The notes under the pieces are model-generated. The model saw nothing but the letters and a program-made list of their open reading frames with translations. It was not told the DNA's origin and searched no databases. Of a stretch of 64,000 nucleotides of DNA, positions 34,052 to 42,263 are shown piece after piece. The translations under genes and the position numbers were made by a program. Position 1 is the stretch's first letter. Every line of letters starts with the position of its first letter. This stretch comes from Agrococcus jejuensis. Its GTDB lineage: Bacteria; Actinomycetota; Actinomycetes; Actinomycetales; Microbacteriaceae. The stretch is from assembly GCF_900099705.1 (NCBI RefSeq), contig NZ_LT629695.1, positions 1,984,001-2,048,000 on the forward strand, written 5' to 3'.

Positions 34052-35749
34052 ATGAGCACCATCACCCCATCGACCATCGCGCCCACCAGCGCTCCCGCAC
34101 CCGCCGACCGCGAGCTGCCGGCCTTCGCCGACCTCGGCGTCACGCCCCGCCTCGTCGAGGCGCTGCGCGGCATGGACCGGCCCACGCCGTTCCCCATCCA
34201 GGCCGACACCCTGCCCGACACGCTCGCAGGCCGCGACGTGCTCGGCCGCGGCAAGACCGGCTCGGGCAAGACCCTCGCGTTCGCGATCCCGCTCGTGCAG
34301 CGCCTCGCAGGCGAGCTCTCGGGCGGCCGCCGCCGCAAGGGCCTGCCGCTCGGCCTCGTGCTGGCCCCGACGCGCGAGCTCGCGACGCAGATCGCCGCGA
34401 CCATCCGCCCCCTCGCCGACGCCGCGGGCCTCTCGGTCACGACGATCTTCGGCGGCGTGAAGCAGGGCCCGCAGGAGACCGCGCTGCGGAACGGCGTCGA
34501 CATCGTCGTCGCCTGCCCCGGCCGCCTCGACGACCTCATGAAGCAGCGCATCGCGAGCCTCGAGGCCATCGAGATCACGATCATCGACGAGGCCGACCAC
34601 ATGGCCGACCTGGGCTTCCTGCCCGTCGTCACGCGCATCCTCGACAAGACGCCGCAGTCGGGCCAGCGCATGCTGTTCTCGGCGACGCTCGACAACGGCG
34701 TCGACAAGATCGTCAAGCGCTTCCTCCATGACGAGGTGCTGCACTCGGTCGACGAGGCGCACTCGCCCGTCGCCGCCATGACGCACCACCTGTTCGAGGT
34801 CGGCGCCGACGACAAGATGGCCCTCGTGCGCACGCTCGCGTCGGGCACCGGTCGTCGCATCCTGTTCACCCGCACGAAGCACCAGGCGAAGAAGCTCGCG
34901 AAGCAGCTCACCGCGTGGGGCATCCCGGCGCACGACCTGCAGGGCAACCTGTCGCAGAACGCGCGTGAGCGGAACCTCGGCGCGTTCACCGACGGCTCCG
35001 TGAAGGTCCTCGTCGCGACCGACGTCGCCGCGCGTGGCGTGCACGTCGACCACATCGAGCTCGTCGTGCACGTCGAGCCGCCGCTCGAGCACAAGTCGTA
35101 CCTGCACCGCTCTGGCCGCACGGCCCGCGCCGGCTCGGAGGGCGACGTCGCCACGATCATGCTGCCCGCGCAGCGCTCCGACACGATGCAGCTGCTGCGC
35201 AAGGCCGCGATCGCGGTGCAGCCGCAGAAGGTGACCGCGACGTCGGATGCGGTGACGCAGCTCGTCGGCGAGGTCGCGCCGCACGTGGCCCCCGTGCCCG
35301 GAGGCCCGGGCTCGGGCAACGAGATCCCGCAGCAGCAGGGTGGCGGCGGTGGCCGTTCGCGCCGCGGCGGTCGTGGCGGCTCGGCCGGTGGCCCCGCCGC
35401 CGGTGGCGAGTCGCAGGGCGCCGGCCGCCCGCGTCGCGACCGCTCGGGTCGCCCCGAGCAGAAGCAGCAGCGCCGTGAGCGCTCCGCAGGCGAGGGTGGC
35501 CAGGGCCGCCCCGCTCGCGGCGAGGGCGGTCAGGGTCGCGGTCGCGGCGCAGGCCAGGGCCAGGGCGGCGCGCGCCGCGACGACCGCGGCACGCGTGGCG
35601 GCTCGTCGGTCGCATGGTCGTCGGGCGGCGGCGGCTCGCTGCAGGACGGCGGCCGTTCCGGTGGCCAGGGTCGCTCGGGCGGCCAGGGCCGTTCCGGTGG
35701 TCAGGGTCGCCCCGGCGGCTCGCGTCGCGCGGGTCGCGCGCAGGGCTGA
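34052..35749 (+). CDS. DEAD-box RNA helicase with Arg/Gly-rich tail
   Basis: The ATG at 34052 follows AGAAGAGCC. The 565-residue protein has all the helicase motifs: Q motif (FADLGVTPRLVEAL, then PTPFPIQ), motif I GKTGSGKT, Ia APTRELA, GG, CPGRLDD, DEAD-box DEADHM, SAT, ILFTRTK, DVAARGVHV and HRSGRTARAG. Note DEAD followed by His rather than the commoner Arg. The last 130 residues are a low-complexity Gly/Arg/Ser tract with RGG-like units (GRSRRGGRGGSAGG), a general RNA-binding tail. It unwinds RNA, probably in ribosome assembly or mRNA turnover, and likely helps in the cold. The long leader may control it. Confidence 0.92.
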   Translation: MSTITPSTIAPTSAPAPADRELPAFADLGVTPRLVEALRGMDRPTPFPIQADTLPDTLAGRDVLGRGKTGSGKTLAFAIPLVQRLAGELSGGRRRKGLPLGLVLAPTRELATQIAATIRPLADAAGLSVTTIFGGVKQGPQETALRNGVDIVVACPGRLDDLMKQRIASLEAIEITIIDEADHMADLGFLPVVTRILDKTPQSGQRMLFSATLDNGVDKIVKRFLHDEVLHSVDEAHSPVAAMTHHLFEVGADDKMALVRTLASGTGRRILFTRTKHQAKKLAKQLTAWGIPAHDLQGNLSQNARERNLGAFTDGSVKVLVATDVAARGVHVDHIELVVHVEPPLEHKSYLHRSGRTARAGSEGDVATIMLPAQRSDTMQLLRKAAIAVQPQKVTATSDAVTQLVGEVAPHVAPVPGGPGSGNEIPQQQGGGGGRSRRGGRGGSAGGPAAGGESQGAGRPRRDRSGRPEQKQQRRERSAGEGGQGRPARGEGGQGRGRGAGQGQGGARRDDRGTRGGSSVAWSSGGGGSLQDGGRSGGQGRSGGQGRSGGQGRPGGSRRAGRAQG

Positions 35750-35764
35750 CCCCCTCCACGAGCA

Positions 35765-35810
35765 CGATCGAACGCGCCGTCGCCCTCGCGGGTGGCGGCG
35801 CGTTCGTCGT
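35765..35810. terminator. Bidirectional hairpin between the convergent helicase and sigma-fusion genes
   Basis: CGAACGCGCCG (35769-35779) pairs with CGGCGCGTTCG (35796-35806), 11 perfect bp, with partial extension on both sides. It lies between the stops at 35749 and 35819 and could serve both strands. Confidence 0.7.
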
Positions 35811-35818
35811 GTCGCGGC

Positions 35819-37534
35819 TCAGATCGCGAGCAGCAGCGGCAGCAGCGGCGGGATGCTCGGCAGGAGCGGCAGGGGTGGCAGCGACGGCAGCAGGCCGCCG
35901 TCGCCAGGATCGGACGGCGTCGGCTCGGCCGGCGTCTGCGTCGGCGTGGGTGCCGGCGCCTGCGTCGGGGTAGGGGCGGGGGCCGGAGCAGGAGCCGGTG
36001 CGGGCGCTGGCGCTGGCGCCGACGACTGCGTCGGTGTCGGAGCCGGAGCCACCGGTGCGGGCGCGGGGGACTGCGCGGGCGTCGTGGGGCCCGTCGTGGA
36101 GCTCCTGGCCGGCGTCGTCGAGCTCGTGGGGGCCGGGGTCACCCAGCCGCCGTCCGACCATGCGGGCGTCGCCTCCGAATCGGCCGAGTCATCGCTCGGC
36201 TGCGAGGCGTCGGGCGACGTGGCGTCGGTCTCGTCGCCGACCTGCTCCGCGCCGTCCGACGGCACCGTGACGGCGCCCGGATCGGCATCCTCTCCGACGC
36301 TCGGCAGCACGCCGCCCCAGACGGCGACGGCCAAGGTCGTGGTGGCCGCGACGGCGAGCGCGGCGAGCGTCACGGCCCCGCGGCGCCGCCGGCGCCGGCG
36401 CGCGACGTCGGGCGCGGTGGCGTCGGTCGCCCCCTGCGGCGGGGTGGATGCCGCGGATGCGATGGCGGGCGCGCCGGCGCCGGCGCCGGCGCCGAGCGCC
36501 GCGATGGCTGCGACGCCGGCTGCGTCGTCGCGATCGTCGGGGTCGCCTGCCGCCTCGTCGACCGCCTCGGGCTGGTCCGCGTCGTCGGCTGCGGCGGTGT
36601 CGGGGACGGCTCCGTCGTCGGTCGCTGCAGACGTCGTGACGGTCTCGGGCTCCGATGCGATCGGGCTCGGCTCCGACTCGCCGTCGGCGTCATCCGCCGC
36701 CTCTGCCTCGGGTCCCGTCTCCGCAGCCGAGGCATCCGCCTCCCCAGCCACCGCCGGTGCCGCATCGAGCGTCGCGTCGGCGACGTCGTCGGCGCCGATC
36801 TCGCTCGTCGCGGCACCGGCGGCGCCGATCCCTGCGAGGCCCGCCCCCGTCATCCCGAGGCGTGCGGTCTCGACGACCCGGGCCGACGGCTCGCCGTCGG
36901 CGTCGGCGCGCACGCGTGCGGGGTGGCGCACGGCGCGGCAGAGCGTGCAGGTCGCGACGTGCGCGCGAGCGGCGGGCGTGCTCGAGCGTGCGAAGCGGGC
37001 GTGGTCGCCGCCTGCGCGGTCGAGCACGACGGCGCGCACCTCCGTGCGCAGCGCACGACGCCCGGCGCGGATGGCCGCGGCCGCCGTGCGGTGGTCGACG
37101 CCGAGCGCGTCGGCGACCTCGGATGCGTGATAGCCCGTGACGACGCGCGCGAGCACCGCGTCGCGCTGCAGCTGCGGCAGGGCGCCGAGCGCCTCGCGCA
37201 CGGGCGAGACGGCGGATGCGTCGGCCGACGGCACCGCGAACGCGGCGAGCGTCGACTCGTCGATCGACGTCGGCACGGCGGGCGTCGCGCCCACCTCGAG
37301 CGCCTCGGCGGCCGAGTCGCGCACCGACTGGCGCAGCGCATCCACCGCGCCCCGCCTGCCGGCCTCGTCGTCGGCGTGGTCGGCGGGGTCGAGCACGTCG
37401 ATGGCGTGCAGCACGATGGCCTCGGCGTCGTCGACGCGACGCACGAAGCGCTGCGCGAGGGCGTCGAGCCGCGAGCGCACCGCTGCCCAGTCACGGCCGA
37501 GCAGCGCCTCGAACCCCTGGTACGCGGTGGTCAC
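35819..37534 (-). CDS. Sigma-like protein fused to zinc anti-sigma motif and membrane helix (fusion 2 of 3)
   Basis: The GTG at 37534 has AGGAGG upstream. The 571-residue protein has a degenerate sigma region 2 (residues 1-75) and a region 4-like helix-turn-helix (residues 115-165: LGALPQLQRDAVLARVV, ASEVADALGVDHRTAAAAIRAGRRAL). A HxxxCxxC motif, HVATCTLC, follows at 192-199. A 180-residue Ala/Asp/Glu-rich linker leads to RRRRRR and one membrane helix (386-410). The outer part is acidic, then a Pro/Ala/Thr tract with PAPAPAPAP repeats, ending with a hydrophobic LLPSLPPLPLLPSIPPLL. The design matches the genes at 8843 and 38888, though region 2 is weaker, so DNA binding may be retained more than core-polymerase binding. 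Confidence 0.75.
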   Translation of the reverse strand: MTTAYQGFEALLGRDWAAVRSRLDALAQRFVRRVDDAEAIVLHAIDVLDPADHADDEAGRRGAVDALRQSVRDSAAEALEVGATPAVPTSIDESTLAAFAVPSADASAVSPVREALGALPQLQRDAVLARVVTGYHASEVADALGVDHRTAAAAIRAGRRALRTEVRAVVLDRAGGDHARFARSSTPAARAHVATCTLCRAVRHPARVRADADGEPSARVVETARLGMTGAGLAGIGAAGAATSEIGADDVADATLDAAPAVAGEADASAAETGPEAEAADDADGESEPSPIASEPETVTTSAATDDGAVPDTAAADDADQPEAVDEAAGDPDDRDDAAGVAAIAALGAGAGAGAPAIASAASTPPQGATDATAPDVARRRRRRRGAVTLAALAVAATTTLAVAVWGGVLPSVGEDADPGAVTVPSDGAEQVGDETDATSPDASQPSDDSADSEATPAWSDGGWVTPAPTSSTTPARSSTTGPTTPAQSPAPAPVAPAPTPTQSSAPAPAPAPAPAPAPAPTPTQAPAPTPTQTPAEPTPSDPGDGGLLPSLPPLPLLPSIPPLLPLLLAI

Positions 37535-37670
37535 GGTGCCTCCTGCCTCGCCGCGTGGGCGGTGGTCGTGGAGCGTAGCCCTGTGGGCGTCGAAGCCGCT
37601 GGACGGGGTACGGAAACCGCGGATGCCGTCACGGGCATGCGTCACCCGCCGCCCCGGGGCACCCAGAGAT

Positions 37671-37718
37671 TTGAGGTTCTCGGCCACTTTTGATCTCAAG
37701 AGTGGCCGAGAACCTCAA
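37671..37718. repeat. Inverted repeat, TTGAGG-TTCTCGGCC family, copy 1
   Basis: Arms 37671-37688 and 37701-37718 are perfect over 18 bp. The element lies nine bases beyond the stop of the ROK kinase gene. The right-hand end, GAACCTCAACT, resembles the repeat at 61065-61108. Confidence 0.75.
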
Positions 37719-37727
37719 CTCGTCTGG

Positions 37728-38657
37728 TCAGGGGAGGGCGAGGCTCGCCGAGCCGATCGCCGTCGACCACCGGCCGAGCGCCGCCGGCACGATGCGGCGC
37801 GGCTGCGGCACCGACTGCAGCGGCGCGAGCGCATCGAGCTCCTGCTCGATGATCGGCAGCAGGATCGACTGCGCCGCCATGCCCACCGAGCCGCCCAGCA
37901 CGACGATCTCGGGGTCGAACGCCGGCAGCATGCGCCGCAGCGCCGCGGCGATCGCGATGCCCGCGTCGCCCACGGCGCCGATGGATGCGGGATCTCCGGC
38001 GAGCGCCGCATCCACGAGGTGCTTCGCCGTCACCGGCATGCCGCCGGCGAGCTCGCGCGCCGCCGCGATCCGCATCCCGACGCGCGCGAGCGCCTGCCCG
38101 CCCGCGAACGCCTCGAGGCATCCGTGCGTCTCGCACGAGCACAGCGGGCCGTCCTCGACGACGGTCACGTGCCCGAGCTCGCCCGCGAAGCCGTGCGCAC
38201 CCCGCAGCGCCTGGCCGCCGACGACGAGCGCGCCGCCCACGCCCGTGCCGAGCGACACGAGCAGCAGCGACTGCGCACCCCGGCCAGCGCCGAACCGGTG
38301 CTCGCCGAGCCCGTGCGCGTTGCCGTCGTTGTCGACGACGACCGGCAGACCCACGCGCGCCGACACGGCATCGCGCACGGGGAAGTCGCGGATGCGGAAG
38401 TGCGCAGCCCACGCGATCGTCGACGCGTCGGGCGTCAGCCACGACGCGATGCCGAGCCCGAGCCGCTCGGGCATCGGCTGCCCCGCGGCGGCGAGCGCGT
38501 CGCGCAGCTCGTCGGCCGTGCGAGCGATCTCGTCGAGCAGCCCGTCGGACGAGCGGATGCGGTGCTCGCGCCACGACCGGTGCAGCACCTCGCCGGCCTC
38601 GGTCATCGCGATGCCCGCGACCTTGGTGCCGCCGACGTCGATCCCGAGCAGAGTCAC
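37728..38657 (-). CDS. ROK-family sugar kinase
   Basis: The GTG at 38657 follows AGGATGG and gives 309 residues. The ATP site is LLGIDVGGTKVAG at the start. VDNDGNAHGLGE carries the catalytic Asp, and LVSLGTGVGGALVVGG is the second phosphate motif. The ROK zinc motif is complete: GHVTVVEDGPLCSCETHGCLEAFAGG, with His and three Cys. It probably phosphorylates glucose or another hexose. There is no helix-turn-helix domain, so it is an enzyme rather than a ROK regulator. A repeat hairpin follows the stop. It is not linked to sugar-uptake genes here. Confidence 0.88.
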   Translation of the reverse strand: MTLLGIDVGGTKVAGIAMTEAGEVLHRSWREHRIRSSDGLLDEIARTADELRDALAAAGQPMPERLGLGIASWLTPDASTIAWAAHFRIRDFPVRDAVSARVGLPVVVDNDGNAHGLGEHRFGAGRGAQSLLLVSLGTGVGGALVVGGQALRGAHGFAGELGHVTVVEDGPLCSCETHGCLEAFAGGQALARVGMRIAAARELAGGMPVTAKHLVDAALAGDPASIGAVGDAGIAIAAALRRMLPAFDPEIVVLGGSVGMAAQSILLPIIEQELDALAPLQSVPQPRRIVPAALGRWSTAIGSASLALP

Positions 38658-38738
38658 CGCACCATCCTGCCGTGTCGCGGATGCCGCGCGTCGCGGGTCA
38701 CCGGCCAGGGCGACCCGCGACGACTGGGGTGCAGGAGC

Positions 38739-38764
38739 GGAGGGGCACCGACCCGTGCCCCTCC
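38739..38764. terminator. Hairpin in the spacer upstream of the ROK gene
   Basis: GGAGGGGCAC and GTGCCCCTCC form a perfect 10-bp stem with a six-base loop. It lies between the end of the sigma-fusion gene at 38888 and the ROK start. It may back up the stronger terminator at 38845. Confidence 0.5.
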
Positions 38765-38844
38765 ACTCGACCCGCACGGGAGCACGGGCCGACGCCCGTG
38801 GGCGTCACAGAGGTGACGGATGAGGTGGACTCAGCATGACGAGC

Positions 38845-38870
38845 GCCCGGGATGCTGGTGCATCCCGGGC
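38845..38870 (-). terminator. Terminator after sigma-fusion gene 3
   Basis: GCCCGGGATGC-TGGT-GCATCCCGGGC is a perfect 11-bp stem with a four-base loop, 18 bases past the stop codon of the gene at 38888 on the minus strand. No T tract. Confidence 0.75.
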
Positions 38871-38887
38871 GTGTCGTCGACACGCAC

Positions 38888-40576
38888 CTACGGGACGATC
38901 GGAGGCAGGAGCGGCGGATCGATGGGCGGGATCACCGGACCCGGCGGGAGGCCGGGGATCTCGAGGAGGCACAGCCCGGCCGACTGCGGGTCGATCGGCA
39001 CGGTGAGGGCCGACTGGTCGCTCGCAGCGGGGGTGAGCACGATCTGGCTCGGCGCCGCGCACAGCACGAGCGCATCGAGCGCCGACACCTGGAACGTCGC
39101 GACCTCCGCGAGCGCGGTGCACGTCGCGCCGCTGCAGTCCATGCCCGCGACCTCGGTCGACGTGAGCACGCCGTCGTTCGGCGCGCCCAGCTGGTACGTC
39201 GCGCCGGGCACGAGGCCGCTGATCGTCACCGTGGCGGAGGAGACCACGCCGAGCAGCGCGTCGTAGACGACCTGGCCGGGCGTGAGCGGACCGGGAGCCG
39301 GGGGCTCGGGGTCCACGGGCCCGGGGTCGACCGGGTCCACGGGCCCGGGGTCGACCGGGTCCACGGGGTCCACCGGGTCGACGGGGTCGACGGGATCGAC
39401 GGGATCGACCGGGTCGACGGGGTCGACGGGATCGACCGGATCCACCGGAGGCTCGGGCTCGGTGACCGGAGGCTCCGGCTCCGTCGTCGGCGGCGTCACC
39501 ACCGCGGGGTCGGTCGGCGCCGGCGTCGTCACGACGATCGGCGCAGGCCGCGGGGTCGCCTGCGCCACGCGGGCGAGCACGACGGGTGCCGTCTGCCCGG
39601 GGCCGACGACCGTCTCGGGGGCAGCGCCGGGCGCGACCTCGTCGGTCGCCGCGACGGGCTCCTCGTCGGCAGCCGACTGCGCGGCCGGGGTCGGGGCCGC
39701 CTGCGCCGCGGGCGGCGCGGCGACGCTCGCCGCATCCGTCGGCGTGAACGCGGCGACGGACGCGACGATCACGACGGTCGCCGCCGCAGCGGTGCCGACG
39801 ATCGTCGTCGCGGCCACGGCCGGCTTGCGCACGATCGTGCCGATCACGGCCTGCGCGACGTTCGCCGGTGCGACGGCCACGGCGCCGCCGCCGACGAGCA
39901 GCGGCACGACCGCGAAGACCCAGCGACCGAAGCCGCGGCCGCCACGCACCTCGAGGCAGTGGTCGCAGCGCGCGACGTGCGCGAGCGCCGAGCGATCCTT
40001 CGATCGCGCGTGCACGGCGCACTCGCCGCCTGCCCGCTCCATGAGCACGGCCTGCAGCTCGCTGCGCAGCGCGCGACGGGCGCGCAGCGCGAGCACCGCG
40101 ACGGCGTTGGGGGACATGCCCATGTCGCGTGCGACATCCTTCACCGGCACGTCGTCGATCACCGTGCGCGCCAGCACCTCGCGGTGCCGCGGCGACAGCG
40201 CGCCGAACGCCTCGCGCACGGGTGCGAGCGCGTCGAGGTCGTCGACGGCCATGGCGCCCAGGCGCGTGTCGGCGATCGACGCGAGCGCGTCGTCGGCGAC
40301 CTCCGTGCCGACGACGGCCTGGCCATCCTTCGACCGCACGACGTCGATGGCGCGGAAGCGCACGCCGCGCGCCAGGTAGGCACCGGGATCGCGGATCTCC
40401 TCGCCGGCGTCGACGCGGCCGATCAGCTCGATGACCGTCGCCGACACGACGTCCTCGGCCACCTCGCGGCGGCGCACGACGCGCTGCGCGATCGCGAGCA
40501 GGCGCGGCTGCAGGTCGTCCCAGTCGTCGCGCAGCACGGCGCGGATCGCCGCGGTCTCGTGCAGCTCGAGGGTCAT
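38888..40576 (-). CDS. ECF-like sigma factor fused to zinc anti-sigma motif, membrane helices and VDP-repeat outer domain (fusion 3 of 3)
   Basis: The ATG at 40576 gives 562 residues; the ribosome site is weak and an ATG at 40609 is possible. Region 2 is clear (AEDVVSATVIELIGRV, PGAYLARGVRFRAIDVVR). Region 4 spans 120-175 (GALSPRHREVLARTV, VKDVARDMGMSPNAVAVLALRARRAL). HVARCDHC at 200-207 is the ZAS-type zinc motif. Two hydrophobic segments lie at about 217-246 and 253-277. Outside come an Ala/Pro linker, about ten VDP units, and a beta-rich C-terminal domain of about 120 residues with paired Cys. I infer a membrane-held sigma factor that is freed by cleavage. It has a terminator of its own and is divergent from pyroglutamyl peptidase. 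Confidence 0.83.
   Translation of the reverse strand: MTLELHETAAIRAVLRDDWDDLQPRLLAIAQRVVRRREVAEDVVSATVIELIGRVDAGEEIRDPGAYLARGVRFRAIDVVRSKDGQAVVGTEVADDALASIADTRLGAMAVDDLDALAPVREAFGALSPRHREVLARTVIDDVPVKDVARDMGMSPNAVAVLALRARRALRSELQAVLMERAGGECAVHARSKDRSALAHVARCDHCLEVRGGRGFGRWVFAVVPLLVGGGAVAVAPANVAQAVIGTIVRKPAVAATTIVGTAAAATVVIVASVAAFTPTDAASVAAPPAAQAAPTPAAQSAADEEPVAATDEVAPGAAPETVVGPGQTAPVVLARVAQATPRPAPIVVTTPAPTDPAVVTPPTTEPEPPVTEPEPPVDPVDPVDPVDPVDPVDPVDPVDPVDPVDPVDPGPVDPVDPGPVDPEPPAPGPLTPGQVVYDALLGVVSSATVTISGLVPGATYQLGAPNDGVLTSTEVAGMDCSGATCTALAEVATFQVSALDALVLCAAPSQIVLTPAASDQSALTVPIDPQSAGLCLLEIPGLPPGPVIPPIDPPLLPPIVP
39309..39453 (-). repeat. Tandem 9-bp repeat coding for Val-Asp-Pro units
   Basis: On the plus strand GGGTCGACG/GGGTCCACG/GGATCGACC-type 9-mers repeat about 16 times. 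In the sigma-fusion gene they encode VDPVDP tracts broken by Gly-Pro. The near-identical units make length change by slippage likely. Confidence 0.85.
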
Positions 40577-40698
40577 GGGCCACTCATCTCTCGTCCGGTG
40601 TCGCATCACCCGGATGGAGCGGCGGGTCGGTAGCAGACACTAGTCCCCCAAAGCCGTGAGCGACACTCAGATCTGTCCCCCGATGGCACGATCGGATC

Positions 40699-41319
40699 AT
40701 GCGCATCCTGGTGACGGCATTCGAGCCCTTCGGCGGCGACGCCGAGAACGCGAGTCGCGAGGCGGTGCTGCTGCTCACCGAGCGCGGCGTGCCCGGCGTC
40801 GAGCTGGCCCTCGGCATCCTGCCCGTCACGTTCTCGACCGCGCCGCAGCGGCTGCGCGCGCTCGTCGACGAGCACGACCCGGATGCCGTGCTCGCGGTCG
40901 GTGAGGCCGGCGGACGGGCCGTCGTGACGCCCGAGCGGCAGGGGCGCAACCGCATCGACGCGCGCATCCCCGACGAGCTCGGCGATCAGCCGCGCGTCGT
41001 CGCCGTCGACGACGGCCCCGCGCTGCGGCCGGCGACGCTCGACGTCGACGCACTCGTCGCCGCGATCCGCGGTGCGGGCGTGCCCGCCGAGGCGTCGGAC
41101 GACGCGGGCGGCTTCGTCTGCAACCGCATCGCCGTGGAGGTCGCCGGGCTGCCTGTGCCCGCCGCGTTCGTGCATGTGCCCGCCGTGCGATCGGTCGGCA
41201 TCGCGGGCGTCGGCGGCGAGACGGATGCGGTCGCGGGCGTCGCGACCGCGCTGACGTTCGACGACCTGGCGACGGCACTCGGCGCGTGCGTCGCGTCGGC
41301 GGCGGCGCAGGTCGCCTGA
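40699..41319 (+). CDS. pcp: Pyroglutamyl-peptidase I
   Basis: The ATG at 40699 gives 206 residues with the family start MRILVTAFEPFGG. The catalytic triad is visible: Glu in VLAVGEAGGR (about 73), Cys in DDAGGFVCNRI (about 140) and His in AFVHVP (about 156). The usual Thr-Tyr before the Cys is Gly-Phe. It removes N-terminal pyroglutamate from peptides in the cytoplasm. The gene stands alone, divergent from sigma-fusion gene 3 with 122 bases between the starts; that spacer has two TGTCCCCC/AGTCCCCC-type words of unknown meaning. Confidence 0.9.
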   Translation: MRILVTAFEPFGGDAENASREAVLLLTERGVPGVELALGILPVTFSTAPQRLRALVDEHDPDAVLAVGEAGGRAVVTPERQGRNRIDARIPDELGDQPRVVAVDDGPALRPATLDVDALVAAIRGAGVPAEASDDAGGFVCNRIAVEVAGLPVPAAFVHVPAVRSVGIAGVGGETDAVAGVATALTFDDLATALGACVASAAAQVA

Positions 41320-41404
41320 CCGGCCGCCGAATCGACGCCGGCGGTCGGCGCCGGGGGCGCATGCCGCTCGGTGGCGCGCTCGGCCGTGGATTCGGCGGGC
41401 CCGA

Positions 41405-42070
41405 TCAGCGCGCGGCGTCGGCGGCTGCCGCGGCGCGCTCGACCCAGCGCGGCGTCACGACGGGGCGGAGGTTCGGCAGCAGCTCGCCCGCCTCGCAGCG
41501 CTCGACGAGCTGCGCCGCACGACGAGCGCGGGTCTCCTCGCGCTTCGCCGACGCGACCCAGTGGATGGCCGCCTTGCGGTAGCTCGCGGTCGCCTCGGCG
41601 AGGAAGGCGGTCGCGGGCGCGCTCGCGTCGAGCACCGCCTGCTCCGACCGCGCGAGCGCCACCGCCTCCTGCTCGTGCGAGTACGTGCCCGTGCGATCGG
41701 GGGTGCGGCGCTCGAACGCGGCGATGCCGGCCGGATGCATCCGCCCCTCGGCGAGCAGCCGCTCGACGTGCGCGACGTTCACCGCCGACCACGTGCTGAC
41801 CGACTTGCGCGGCGTCCACCGCTGGCGGCGCGTGTGCTCGTCGATGCGCTGCGAGACCGAGTCGATCCATCCGAAGCACAGCGCCACGGGCACGGCATCC
41901 GCCCACCCGAGCCCGGGATCCGCCGCGGGGGAGGACTGCTTGTGCAGCCCCATCCACAGCTCGGTCGCCGTCGCGTGGTTGGCCTCGAGCCAGGCGCGCA
42001 GCTCGGCGGCGTCGCGGAAGAAGATCGCGGGCCGCTCGGCGCTCCCGCCCGGGGTGCCCGGCTGCGTCAT
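41405..42070 (-). CDS. YdeI/OmpD-associated family protein
   Basis: The ATG at 42070 gives 221 residues. The pattern IFFRDAAELRAWLEANHATATELWMGLHK is typical of the family. So is GLGWADAVPVALCFGWIDSVSQRIDEHTRRQRWTPRKSVSTWSAVNVAHVERLLAEGRM, which contains the conserved WIDS and RWTPRK. The last third is helical with SYRKAAIHWVASAKREETRARR. Function in bacteria is unclear; members are small cytoplasmic proteins sometimes tied to peptide resistance. A repeat array lies between its start and the aldolase gene. Confidence 0.84.
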   Translation of the reverse strand: MTQPGTPGGSAERPAIFFRDAAELRAWLEANHATATELWMGLHKQSSPAADPGLGWADAVPVALCFGWIDSVSQRIDEHTRRQRWTPRKSVSTWSAVNVAHVERLLAEGRMHPAGIAAFERRTPDRTGTYSHEQEAVALARSEQAVLDASAPATAFLAEATASYRKAAIHWVASAKREETRARRAAQLVERCEAGELLPNLRPVVTPRWVERAAAAADAAR

Positions 42071-42112
42071 GCGGTCAGCATGCCACCGACCGCCGACGCT
42101 CGTGCAGCCACC

Positions 42113-42230
42113 GATTGGTCCAGTTGTGGACCAATCGACGGGCGATTGGTCCACAACGGGACCAATCGATCGCAGAAGGTGGCCAGTCACCGCAGAAGGT
42201 GGCCAATCACCGCAGGAAGTGGCCGATCGA
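42113..42230. repeat. Half-site array: two ATTGGTCC palindromes plus three 20-bp direct repeats
   Basis: Two hairpins (42113-42136, arms GATTGGTCCA/TGGACCAATC; 42144-42167, arms GATTGGTCC/GGACCAATC) are followed by three head-to-tail 20-mers, 42171-42190, 42191-42210 and 42211-42230. Their shared core is CGCAGAAGGTGGCCAATCAC. Read on the minus strand the 20-mer resembles the GAGTGGTCACCTCCTGC half-site at 33081 and 54426. The array lies 33 bases past the aldolase stop. Confidence 0.85.
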
Positions 42231-42263
42231 CGGATGCAGCGCGGCCCCTCGGACGACGCCGGG

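Noticed and set aside
39309..39453. 9-bp repeats as a possible CRISPR or iteron array
   Set aside because: They are in frame inside a gene, encode VDP units and have no spacers.
42113..42230. Short direct repeats resembling a mini CRISPR array
   Set aside because: The 20-bp units are head to tail with no spacers, and no cas gene is present.
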